This document shows, piece after piece, positions 48,854 through 55,962 of a DNA stretch of 64,000 nucleotides (its first letter is position 1; each line of letters opens with the position of its first letter). The position numbers and the translations under genes are program-made. The notes beneath the pieces are model-generated. The model saw nothing but the letters and a program-made list of their open reading frames with translations. It was not told where the DNA came from and did no database searches. This stretch comes from Streptomyces sp. TBY4 (lineage in GTDB: Bacteria > Actinomycetota > Actinomycetes > Streptomycetales > Streptomycetaceae), in NCBI RefSeq assembly GCF_024213195.1, contig NZ_JANAVF010000018.1, positions 1-64,000 of the forward strand, given 5' to 3'.

Positions 48854-49426
48854 ATGATCCAGATCCCGTCCGACCTGAACCCGGGGCTCGTCCCCCTCGC
48901 CTTCCTCCTCGGCAACTGGGAGGGAGCGGGCGTCTTCGACTTCCCCGGTGAGGAGAAGTGCAACTTCGGCCAGGAAGTGGTCTTCAGCCACGACGGCCGG
49001 GACTTCCTGGAGTACACCTCCCGCTCCTGGGTGCTCGACGCCGAGGGCAACAAGGTGCGGCCGCTGGAGTCCGAGTCGGGCTACTGGCGCATCGACAAGG
49101 ACCGCAACGTCGAGATCGTCATGGTCCGCGACCAGGGCGTCGTCGAGGTCTGGTACGGCCAGCTCGCCGACAAGAAGCCGCAGATCGACGTGGTCACCGA
49201 CGCGGTCGCCCGCACCGCGGCCTCCGGCCCGTACAGCGGTGGCAAGCGGCTCTACGGCTACGTGAAGAGCGACCTGATGTGGGTCGGCGAGAAGGCCACC
49301 CCCGAGGTGGAGCTCCGCCCGTACATGTCGGCGCAGCTGAAGAAGGTCGTCACCCCGGAGGAGGTCGCGGAGATGGCGCGCAACCTCCCGGACATGCCGG
49401 ACGACGGCATCGCCTTCTTCCGCTAG
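48854..49426 (+). CDS. Nitrobindin-like beta-barrel protein lacking the heme His
   Basis: 190 aa, ten-stranded beta-barrel of the nitrobindin/THAP4 class. The family motif GNWEGAGV (consensus G-x-W-x-G-x-G) is at the N terminus. The barrel continues with FLEYTSRSWVLDAEGNKVRP and SESGYWRI. At the place of the proximal heme His (family pattern H-L-x-A-x-L-x-R-V) it reads YMSAQLKKV, so Tyr replaces His and heme binding is doubtful. UniProt calls such proteins ferric nitrobindin-like. Followed by a 16-bp hairpin terminator and then nur. Confidence 0.87.
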   Translation: MIQIPSDLNPGLVPLAFLLGNWEGAGVFDFPGEEKCNFGQEVVFSHDGRDFLEYTSRSWVLDAEGNKVRPLESESGYWRIDKDRNVEIVMVRDQGVVEVWYGQLADKKPQIDVVTDAVARTAASGPYSGGKRLYGYVKSDLMWVGEKATPEVELRPYMSAQLKKVVTPEEVAEMARNLPDMPDDGIAFFR

Positions 49427-49457
49427 GCCGTAAGGCACGTGAGGCACCACCTACGCC

Positions 49458-49495
49458 CGGGAGCCCCCGGCGGCTCCGGCCGCCGGGGGCTCCCG
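49458..49495 (+). terminator. Hairpin terminator after the nitrobindin-like gene
   Basis: CGGGAGCCCCCGGCGG pairs with CCGCCGGGGGCTCCCG, a 16-bp stem closing a 6-nt loop, 32 nt after the stop. Confidence 0.85.
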
Positions 49496-49550
49496 CGTGC
49501 GGGGCGCCTCCCGGGGCGCCTCCCCGCTCCCCCCGCGCGGACCCGAGGCC

Positions 49551-49556
49551 TACACT
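49551..49556 (+). promoter_or_regulatory. -10 hexamer TACACT, leaderless nur start
   Basis: TACACT lies 6 nt before GTG 49563 (then GTG 49566), with no Shine-Dalgarno. Confidence 0.55.
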
Positions 49557-49562
49557 GGCCGG

Positions 49563-50024
49563 GTGGTGACCACCGACAGCACCGAGAGCCCCGCCGCCGC
49601 CGAGAGCGGCGACTGGAAGAGCGACCTGCGCCAGCGCGGGTACCGCCTGACCCCGCAGCGGCAGCTCGTGCTGGAGGCCGTGGACTCCCTGGAGCACGCC
49701 ACCCCGGACGAGATCCTCGCCGAGGTGCGCAAGACCGCCTCCGGGGTCAACATCTCCACGGTCTACCGCACGCTGGAGCTCCTGGAGGAGCTGAAGCTGG
49801 TCTCGCACGCCCACCTCGGGCACGGGGCCCCCACGTACCACCTGGCCGACCGGCACCACCACATCCACCTGGTCTGCCGCGACTGCACCGAGGTCATCGA
49901 GGCCGACGTGGACATCGCCGCCGAGTTCACCTCCAAGCTCCGCGACACCTTCGGCTTCGAGACCGACATGAAGCACTTCGCGATCTTCGGCCGCTGCCGG
50001 ACCTGCGCCGCCGAGCAGCGCTAG
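49563..50024 (+). CDS. nur: Nickel-responsive Fur-family regulator Nur
   Basis: 153 aa from GTG 49563 (GTG 49566 also possible). Fur family: winged helix LRQRGYRLTPQRQLVLEAVD and ISTVYRTLELLEELKLVSHA; metal sites in HAHLGHGAPTYH, DRHHHIHLVCRDC and DMKHFAIFGRCRTC (two CxxC). The HAHLGHG-HHHIH-KHF histidines match Streptomyces Nur (SCO4180), which senses nickel and controls Ni uptake and the sodF/sodN switch, rather than Zur or FurA. Leaderless start. Confidence 0.9.
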   Translation: MVTTDSTESPAAAESGDWKSDLRQRGYRLTPQRQLVLEAVDSLEHATPDEILAEVRKTASGVNISTVYRTLELLEELKLVSHAHLGHGAPTYHLADRHHHIHLVCRDCTEVIEADVDIAAEFTSKLRDTFGFETDMKHFAIFGRCRTCAAEQR

Positions 50025-50044
50025 GACACCTCCGGGCAGGGTCG

Positions 50045-50050
50045 TAGGCT
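50045..50050 (+). promoter_or_regulatory. -10 hexamer TAGGCT, leaderless ygfZ-like start
   Basis: TAGGCT lies 6 nt before the ATG at 50057, only 21 nt after the nur stop, with no Shine-Dalgarno. Confidence 0.5.
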
Positions 50051-50056
50051 GGTGGC

Positions 50057-51025
50057 ATGACCAGCAGCCCCTTGCTCCATCTCCCCGGCGCCGTGCAGGC
50101 CGAAGGCCGCGACGAGGGCGTCGCCGCCCACTACGGAGAGCTGTACGGAGAACAGCGCGCACTCGCCGACGGCCGAGGCTTCGTCGACCTCTCCCACCGC
50201 GGGGTCGTCACCGTCACCGGCCCGGACCGGCTGAGCTGGCTGCACCTGCTGATCACTCAGCACGTCACCGCGCTCCCGGCCGGCCAGGCCACCGAGGCAC
50301 TGATCCTCTCCGCGAACGGCCACATCGAGCACGCGCTCTACCTCGTGGACGACGGCGCGACGACGTGGATGCACGTCGAGCCCGGCACCCAGGAGGAGCT
50401 GATCGCCTACCTGGAGTCGATGAAGTTCTTCTACCAGGTGGAAGTCGCCGACCGGACCGCCGAGTTCGCCGTCGTGCACCTGCCGGCCGGCTCCATCGCC
50501 GAGGTCGACAAGGAACTCGCCGTACGGGAGACCCCGTACGGCCGTGACGTGTTCCTGCCGAGCGAGGAGCTGGAGGCCTTCGCCGGCTCCCACGGTCCGG
50601 CCGCCGGACTGCTCGCGTACGAGGCCCTGCGCGTCGAGGCGCACCGGCCGCGGCTCGGCCTGGAGACCGACCACCGCACCATCCCGCACGAGCTCGGCTG
50701 GATCGGCACCGCCGTGCACCTGCAGAAGGGCTGCTACCGCGGCCAGGAGACGGTCGCCCGCGTCCACAACCTGGGGAAGCCCCCGCGCCGGCTGGTCTTC
50801 CTGCACCTGGACGGCTCCGAGGTGCTGCTCCCCGCGCACGGCGCGCCCGTACGGCTGGCCGCGGACGGGGAGGAGGGCCGCCAGCTGGGCTTCGTGACCA
50901 CCTCGGTCCGCCACCACGAGCTGGGGCCCATCGCGCTCGCCCTGGTCAAGCGGAACGTTCCGGTGGACGCCCCGCTGCTGGTGGGCAAGACGGCCGCCGC
51001 ACAGGAGGTCGTCGTAGCCCCGTAA
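50057..51025 (+). CDS. YgfZ/GcvT-like folate-binding protein
   Basis: 322 aa. GcvT-like fold with FVDLSHRGVVTVTGPDRLSW, LLITQHVTALPAG and the YgfZ signature KGCYRGQETVARVHNLGKPP, whose K-G-C-Y-x-G-Q-E is diagnostic. YgfZ proteins use folate to help assemble or repair Fe-S clusters. Cytosolic. ATG is leaderless. It converges on dtd, with 6 nt between stops. Confidence 0.93.
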   Translation: MTSSPLLHLPGAVQAEGRDEGVAAHYGELYGEQRALADGRGFVDLSHRGVVTVTGPDRLSWLHLLITQHVTALPAGQATEALILSANGHIEHALYLVDDGATTWMHVEPGTQEELIAYLESMKFFYQVEVADRTAEFAVVHLPAGSIAEVDKELAVRETPYGRDVFLPSEELEAFAGSHGPAAGLLAYEALRVEAHRPRLGLETDHRTIPHELGWIGTAVHLQKGCYRGQETVARVHNLGKPPRRLVFLHLDGSEVLLPAHGAPVRLAADGEEGRQLGFVTTSVRHHELGPIALALVKRNVPVDAPLLVGKTAAAQEVVVAP

Positions 51026-51031
51026 GGCCTT

Positions 51032-51457
51032 CTAGATGTCGATGACGATGGTGAACGGGCCGTGGTTGGTCAGCGAGACCCGCATGTCCGCGCCGAACCG
51101 GCCCGTCTCCACCGTCGCGCCCAGCGCCCGCAGCTGCGCCACGACCTCGTCCACGAGCGGCTCGGCGAAGGCGCCGCCCGCCGCCGCGTTCCACGTGGGG
51201 CGGCGGCCCTTGCGGGCGTCTCCGTAGAGGGTGAACTGCGAGATCACCAGCAGCGGCGCGTTCACGTCGCTGCAGGACTTCTCGGCCTCCAGGATCCGCA
51301 CCGACCAGAGCTTGCGCGCCAGCAGCTCCGCCTTCTCCGGGGTGTCGTCGTGGGTCACCCCCACGAGCACGCACAGCCCCTCTCCGACGATCTCCCCGAC
51401 GGTCTCGCCGGCCACCACGACGCTCGCGCCGTCCACCCTCTGCACCACTGCTCGCAT
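51032..51457 (-). CDS. dtd: D-aminoacyl-tRNA deacylase
   Basis: 141 aa. Dtd motifs are complete: MRAVVQRVDGASVVV, LLVISQFTLYGDARKGRRPT and the C-terminal NHGPFTIVIDI (Gly-cisPro in family consensus N-x-GP-x-T). It hydrolyses D-aminoacyl-tRNA, and glycyl-tRNA(Ala), in the cytosol. ATG at 51457, with TACACA and GGTGAT just upstream. NHGPFT rather than NDGPVT is a tolerated variation. Confidence 0.95.
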   Translation of the reverse strand: MRAVVQRVDGASVVVAGETVGEIVGEGLCVLVGVTHDDTPEKAELLARKLWSVRILEAEKSCSDVNAPLLVISQFTLYGDARKGRRPTWNAAAGGAFAEPLVDEVVAQLRALGATVETGRFGADMRVSLTNHGPFTIVIDI

Positions 51458-51537
51458 ATCACCTGTGTACCAGCTTGCACCCGTCCGGGGCCGATCGGGT
51501 GGAGTGGGACTGCGTCGGTGCCGCGGGGAGTGGCACC

Positions 51538-52188
51538 ATGCACGCAGGCGGTGCCCCCAGCACCGGTCGAGGGGACGGACACGAACGCATGAACACTTCT
51601 GGTACCTCCGCACCTGCACCTGCTTCACCCGCTTCTGCGGCCGTCGCGCCGGCCGCCGAGGCCACGGCGCCGCGTCCGCCCGCGCAGCGGACCGGGGCCG
51701 GGGACGCTCCGCCGACGGCGACCACCGCGCTCGGGCTGCCGGAGCTGCGCGGGCTGCGCCGCGACGCGCAGCGCGACGAGGCCGACCTGAGCTACGTACG
51801 CCGGCTGCTCCAGGGCCGCATCGACATCCTGCGCGCCGAACTCGCCCGGCGCACCGACCCCGAGGCGCCGGTGGTGGACCGGCTCTCGGAGATCCTCGCG
51901 GATGCCCCCTCCAGCCGCAGCGCCTCCGCCCGGCACGTCACGCTCGGCACCCCGCACGGGGAGGAGTACCGGCTGCTGGCCGCCGAGATGCTCTCCGACG
52001 TGGAGCTGTCGGACCTGGGAGCGCGTACGGACGAGGAACTCCACGAGGGCATGGGCCGGTTGGTGCGCTACGAGCAGCAGGTCTCGCGGCGCCGCCAGCA
52101 GCTCCAGCGCACGGCCGACGACTGCAGCGCGGAGATCACCCGGCGGTACCGGGAGGGCGAGGCCCAGGTGGACGACCTGCTGGCCTGA
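51538..52188 (+). CDS. rsiG: RsiG (AmfC), c-di-GMP-binding anti-sigma factor of WhiG
   Basis: 216 aa from ATG 51538 (GGGGAG 6 nt upstream); ATG 51589 is an alternative. After an Ala/Pro-rich front come two antiparallel helices, each with the c-di-GMP motif E-x3-S-x2-R-x3-Q-x3-D: E81, S85, R88, Q92, D96 (EADLSYVRRLLQGRID) and E179, S183, R186, Q190, D194 (EQQVSRRRQQLQRTAD). Both are perfect, as in S. venezuelae RsiG. With c-di-GMP it sequesters sigma-WhiG and delays spore formation. Formerly annotated AmfC. Confidence 0.92.
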   Translation: MHAGGAPSTGRGDGHERMNTSGTSAPAPASPASAAVAPAAEATAPRPPAQRTGAGDAPPTATTALGLPELRGLRRDAQRDEADLSYVRRLLQGRIDILRAELARRTDPEAPVVDRLSEILADAPSSRSASARHVTLGTPHGEEYRLLAAEMLSDVELSDLGARTDEELHEGMGRLVRYEQQVSRRRQQLQRTADDCSAEITRRYREGEAQVDDLLA

Positions 52189-52277
52189 GCGGGTCGGCGG
52201 GCGTTGGCGCGGTTCGGCGCGGATCGGCGCGCGTCGGCGCGCGGGAAATCCGGGCGACGGGGCTGGGCCGGTCCGAT

Positions 52278-52283
52278 TAGCGT
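52278..52283 (+). promoter_or_regulatory. -10 hexamer TAGCGT, leaderless acetyltransferase start
   Basis: TAGCGT lies 8 nt before the ATG at 52292 without a Shine-Dalgarno. Confidence 0.45.
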
Positions 52284-52291
52284 GGGTCGCT

Positions 52292-53536
52292 ATGAGCGCT
52301 GACGTCCGGCCGATCGCCGCATCCGAACTTCCCGCGTGGCTGCGTGCCCAGCAGACCGGTTTCCTGAACCCGGCGCATCCGACGGCCGGGGACCACGAAC
52401 AGCTGGCCGGATTCGTCGACCTCGCCCGGACCCAGGGCGGGTTCGACCCGGACACCGGCCGGTGCGTGGCGAGCTTCCGGTCCTTCCCGCAGGAACTGAC
52501 CGTGCCCGGCGGCGGGTTCGTCCCGTCGAGCGCTGTCACGAACGTGACCGTGACGCCGACGCACCGCAGGCAGGGCCTGCTGAACCGGATGATGGCCGCC
52601 GAGCTGTCCGCCGCCCACGCGCGCGGTGACGTGGTGTCGATTCTGATCGCCGCCGAGTACCCGATCTACGGACGCTACGGGTACGGGCCCGCCACCTCCG
52701 TCTCGGAGTGGGAGATCGACGTACCGCGCACCGGACTCGACCCGCGCCGGCCCGTCCCCGGGGACGGGGGGCGGATCGACCTGATCGACGAGGCCGAGGT
52801 CCGGGAGCTGGGCCCCGCCCTGCACGAGCGGGTGCGGGCGGCCACGCCCGGCGCGGTGAACCGCGACGCCCGCTATTGGCGGGTGATCACGGGCGTGGAG
52901 CACATGTCCCACAACACCTACACGCCGTCCTTCCACGCGGTGTACCGCACCGCGGAGGGTGAGGTGGCCGGCATGGTCCGGTACACCACGGACGACCACT
53001 GGACGGACGCGAAGATTCCGCAGAACACCCTGCAGGTCCGGCAGTTGCTCGCCCTCACCCCGGAGGTGGAGCGGGCGCTGTGGGGATTCCTGTGCTCCAT
53101 CGACTGGGTGATGAAGGTCCGCACCGGCTACCGCGCCCCCGACGACCTCGTCCCCCGGCTGCTGCCCGACCCGCGCGCCGCCCGGCTGGTGACCTCGGCG
53201 GACTGGCTGTGGCTGCGGGTGCTGGACGTCGTACGGGCCCTGCGCGCGCGGACCTACGCCGTACCCGGGGTGCTCGTCCTGGAGGTCACCGACCCCTCCG
53301 GTCCGGCGGGCGGCCGCTACCGGCTCGACGCGGGCGCGGGGGACTGCGTACGCACGGAGGAGCCGGCCGACCTGCGCCTGGACGTGGGCACGCTGGGGTC
53401 GCTGTACCTGGGCGACGAGTCGGCGGTACGGCTGGCGGCGCTCGGCGCGGTCACGGAGGAGCGCCCGGGGGCGCTCGCGCTCGCGGACGCGGTGTTCCGC
53501 ACGGCGCGCAGGCCGTGGTGCCCGGACATCTTCTGA
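52292..53536 (+). CDS. Eis-family GNAT acetyltransferase
   Basis: 414 aa, the three-part Eis architecture: an N-terminal GNAT domain with TNVTVTPTHRRQGLLNRMMA (V-x-x-x-H-R-R-x-G-L), a second GNAT-like domain (AVYRTAEGEVAGMVRYTTDD) and a C-terminal SCP2-like domain (LDVGTLGSLYLGDESAVRLA) ending at a free carboxylate (CPDIF). Eis enzymes acetylate amines, including aminoglycosides or proteins. The natural substrate here is unknown. ATG at 52292. Confidence 0.9.
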   Translation: MSADVRPIAASELPAWLRAQQTGFLNPAHPTAGDHEQLAGFVDLARTQGGFDPDTGRCVASFRSFPQELTVPGGGFVPSSAVTNVTVTPTHRRQGLLNRMMAAELSAAHARGDVVSILIAAEYPIYGRYGYGPATSVSEWEIDVPRTGLDPRRPVPGDGGRIDLIDEAEVRELGPALHERVRAATPGAVNRDARYWRVITGVEHMSHNTYTPSFHAVYRTAEGEVAGMVRYTTDDHWTDAKIPQNTLQVRQLLALTPEVERALWGFLCSIDWVMKVRTGYRAPDDLVPRLLPDPRAARLVTSADWLWLRVLDVVRALRARTYAVPGVLVLEVTDPSGPAGGRYRLDAGAGDCVRTEEPADLRLDVGTLGSLYLGDESAVRLAALGAVTEERPGALALADAVFRTARRPWCPDIF

Positions 53537-53584
53537 GCGAACGATGAGCGGGCCCGACGGACATCACGAGGACTGAGGCAGTAC

Positions 53585-54346
53585 GTGGCAACACTGGTGG
53601 AGACCCTGCGGGCGGCGGGCTGCGTCTTCGCGGAGGAGGAGGCGGAGCTGCTGACGGCCGCCGCCGAGGACGCGGGGCACCTGGAAGGGATGCTGGCCCG
53701 GCGGGTCGCGGGCGAACCGCTGGAACACGTCGTCGGCTGGGCGGAGTTCTGCGGGCTGCGCATGGCCGTCGGCGAGGGGGCCTTCGTGCCGCGCCGACGC
53801 AGCGAGTTCCTCGCGCAGGAGGCGGTGACGGCGGCCCGGCCCGGCGCGGTGGTCGTGGACCTGTGCTGCGGGGTGGGCGCGCTGGGCGCCGCCGTGGCCG
53901 CGCAGGTGCCGGGAGCCGAACTGCACGCGGCGGACATCGACCCGGCCGCGCTCGCCTACGCCCGGCGCAACGTGGCCCCGTACGGCGGCCGGGTGTGGGA
54001 GGGCGACCTCTACGCAGCCCTGCCCGCCGGGCTCCGGGGCCGGGTGGACGTCCTGGTGGTCAACGCCCCGTACGTCCCCACCGGGGAGATCGGCCTGCTC
54101 CCGCCGGAGGCCCGCGACCACGAACCGCCCGTCTCCCTGGACGGCGGCGCGGACGGCCTGAACGTCCACCGCCGGGTGGCCGCCGGCGCCCCGCCCTGGC
54201 TCGCCCCGGGCGGCACCCTGCTGATCGAGACGAGCGCCAGGCAGGCCCCGCTCACGGCCTCCTCCCTGACCTCGGCGGGCCTGTCGGTCCGCGCGGTGAC
54301 CTCCGAGGAGTACTACGCGACGGTGATCATCGCGACGGCGCCGTAG
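53585..54346 (+). CDS. PrmC-related protein N5-glutamine methyltransferase
   Basis: 253 aa from GTG 53585. Rossmann methyltransferase: VVVDLCCGVGALGAAVAAQV binds AdoMet, then LHAADIDPAALAYARRNV. The catalytic loop is VVNAPYVPTGEI, where PrmC/HemK has NPPY; NAPYVP is typical of the actinobacterial PrmC-related subfamily. N-terminal helices (LRAAGCVFAEEEAELLTAAA) resemble the PrmC substrate-binding bundle. Target protein unknown. It ends just before an XRE regulator with its own palindrome. Confidence 0.85.
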   Translation: MATLVETLRAAGCVFAEEEAELLTAAAEDAGHLEGMLARRVAGEPLEHVVGWAEFCGLRMAVGEGAFVPRRRSEFLAQEAVTAARPGAVVVDLCCGVGALGAAVAAQVPGAELHAADIDPAALAYARRNVAPYGGRVWEGDLYAALPAGLRGRVDVLVVNAPYVPTGEIGLLPPEARDHEPPVSLDGGADGLNVHRRVAAGAPPWLAPGGTLLIETSARQAPLTASSLTSAGLSVRAVTSEEYYATVIIATAP

Positions 54347-54375
54347 GCCGCGTCCCGGTCCACAGGGGTGGGAGT

Positions 54376-54399
54376 TATTGCAAGCAGCTGCTTGCAATA
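54376..54399. promoter_or_regulatory. 24-bp perfect palindrome, XRE operator
   Basis: TATTGCAAGCAG and CTGCTTGCAATA abut exactly. A further half site TTAGCAAGG follows at once. It lies 27 nt upstream of the XRE gene, so autoregulation is likely. Confidence 0.8.
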
Positions 54400-54426
54400 G
54401 TTAGCAAGGTGCGGCAGGATCGGGTC

Positions 54427-54843
54427 ATGGCATCGCTCAACGTCGGCAACCTCGGCGAGTACCTCCGCGAGCAGCGGCGGCAGGCGCAGCTTTCGCTGCG
54501 GCAGCTGGCCGATGCGGCGGGGGTGTCGAATCCGTACCTCAGTCAGATCGAGCGCGGACTGCGCAAGCCGAGCGCGGACATCCTGCAGCAGCTCGCCAAG
54601 GCGCTGCGGATCTCCGCCGAGACGCTGTACGTACAGGCCGGGATCCTGGACGAGCGGGACCGGGACGCCGTGGAGACGAGGGCCGCGATCCTCGCCGACC
54701 CGTCCATCAGCGAGCAGCAGAAGCAGGTGCTGCTCCAGGTCTACGAGTCCTTCCGCAAGGAGAACGCCGCGGAGGCCGCCGCGGAGAACGCGGCGGACGG
54801 CGGCGGTAGCGGTGGCGATGCCGGGACGAGCCCTACGCACTGA
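54427..54843 (+). CDS. XRE-family transcriptional regulator
   Basis: 138 aa. HTH_3 domain: LGEYLREQRRQAQLSLRQLA, then DAAGVSNPYLSQIERGLRKP and SADILQQLAKALRISAETLY. The C terminus is Ala/Glu-rich and ends in a Gly/Ser/Thr tail. It probably binds the 24-bp palindrome upstream and may control the HBHA-like gene 47 nt downstream. ATG at 54427. Ligand or partner unknown. Confidence 0.9.
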   Translation: MASLNVGNLGEYLREQRRQAQLSLRQLADAAGVSNPYLSQIERGLRKPSADILQQLAKALRISAETLYVQAGILDERDRDAVETRAAILADPSISEQQKQVLLQVYESFRKENAAEAAAENAADGGGSGGDAGTSPTH

Positions 54844-54890
54844 GTAAGAACTGAGCACGAACCAAGACCGTGATCCGGGAGGACCACCAC

Positions 54891-55448
54891 ATGGCCATCG
54901 CCGATGACCTGAAGAAGACCCTCACCGACCCGACCCCCCTCTACTTCGCCGCCGGCACCGCCGACCTGGCCGTGCAGCAGGCCAAGAAGGTGCCCGGGCT
55001 GATCGAGCAGCTGCGCGCCGAGGCCCCCGCGCGCATCGAGGCCGTGAAGAACACCGACCCGAAGGCCGTGCAGGAGAAGGCCAGGGGGAAGGCCAAGGAG
55101 GCGCAGGAGGCGGTCACCGCCACGGTCGCCGAGGTGCTCGGCGCGATCGACGCGAAGAAGCTCGGGGAGACCGCCCAGGACCTGGCGCTGCGCGGGGTCG
55201 GCGTGGCCGCCGAGTACGCGGTCAAGGCCAAGGAGGCCTACGACAAGGTCGCCGAGCACGGCGAGCAGACCGTGCGGGCGTGGCGCGGCGAGGTCTCCGA
55301 GGAGATCGTCGACATCGCCGTGGTCGTGGAGCCGGAGGCCGCCGCGCCGGTGGCGGAGGAGCCCGCTGCGGAGCCCGCGGCGAAGAAGGCTCCGGCCCGC
55401 AAGGCCGCGGTCAAGAAGGCCGCCGCCGAGCCGGCCGACGAGAGCTGA
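54891..55448 (+). CDS. HBHA-like coiled-coil protein with Lys/Ala-rich tail
   Basis: 185 aa. ATG at 54891 with GGGAGGACCACCAC upstream. Residues 1-130 form a long amphipathic helix (LAVQQAKKVPGLIEQLRAEA, VKNTDPKAVQEKARGKAKEA). The C terminus is acidic (VEPEAAAPVAEEP) then Lys/Ala/Pro-rich (AAKKAPARKAAVKKAAAEPA). This matches the mycobacterial heparin-binding hemagglutinin layout: coiled coil plus lysine-rich repeats. Such proteins associate with the membrane or cell pole. In operon with the XRE regulator. Confidence 0.8.
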   Translation: MAIADDLKKTLTDPTPLYFAAGTADLAVQQAKKVPGLIEQLRAEAPARIEAVKNTDPKAVQEKARGKAKEAQEAVTATVAEVLGAIDAKKLGETAQDLALRGVGVAAEYAVKAKEAYDKVAEHGEQTVRAWRGEVSEEIVDIAVVVEPEAAAPVAEEPAAEPAAKKAPARKAAVKKAAAEPADES

Positions 55449-55593
55449 CGCGAGCTGACGTCCGCGCGGAACGACGTGACGGACCGGGCACCCGTGGGGC
55501 GTCCGGTCCGTTGTGGTTTGGGAACGGGACTCTGCCGGTAGCGTGGAGGCAGGCGGCATCCGGTCGAGTGAGGCGTGAGAAGGCGGTCAGGCG

Positions 55594-55932
55594 ATGTTGA
55601 TGAACGGGTTCAACAACGGAGTGCTCCCGTTGTTCGGGTACGCCATGCTCGGGCTCGCCGTGGTGGCCTTCGTGCTGGCGCTGACGGCGCGCGAGGACGC
55701 GTACCGGGCGGCCGGCAAGCAGACCAAGACCTTCTGGCTGGTGATCCTCGGGATCACGGTGGTCGTGGACTTCTTCCTGGGGATGCTCTTCCTGCAGATC
55801 GCCGGGCTGGTCGCGAGCATCGTGTTCTTCGTGGACGTGCGCCCGGCGCTCAAGGAGGTCTCGGGCGGCGGTGGCCGGCGGGGCGGCAGCAGCAGCGACG
55901 GGCCGTACGGGCCCTACAACGGCGGACGGTAG
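55594..55932 (+). CDS. DUF2516 membrane protein
   Basis: 112 aa, three membrane helices (LFGYAMLGLAVVAFVLALTA, FWLVILGITVVVDFFLGMLF and LQIAGLVASIVFFVDVRPAL), then a Gly/Ser-rich tail (SGGGGRRGGSSSDGPYGPYN). This is the actinobacterial DUF2516 family; function unknown. ATG at 55594 (MLMNGFNNG) has GGCGATG next to it; ATG 55600 is an alternative. Confidence 0.82.
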   Translation: MLMNGFNNGVLPLFGYAMLGLAVVAFVLALTAREDAYRAAGKQTKTFWLVILGITVVVDFFLGMLFLQIAGLVASIVFFVDVRPALKEVSGGGGRRGGSSSDGPYGPYNGGR

Positions 55933-55962
55933 GCGGTAGCCCTGGGGTGACCGCAGGCCCCG

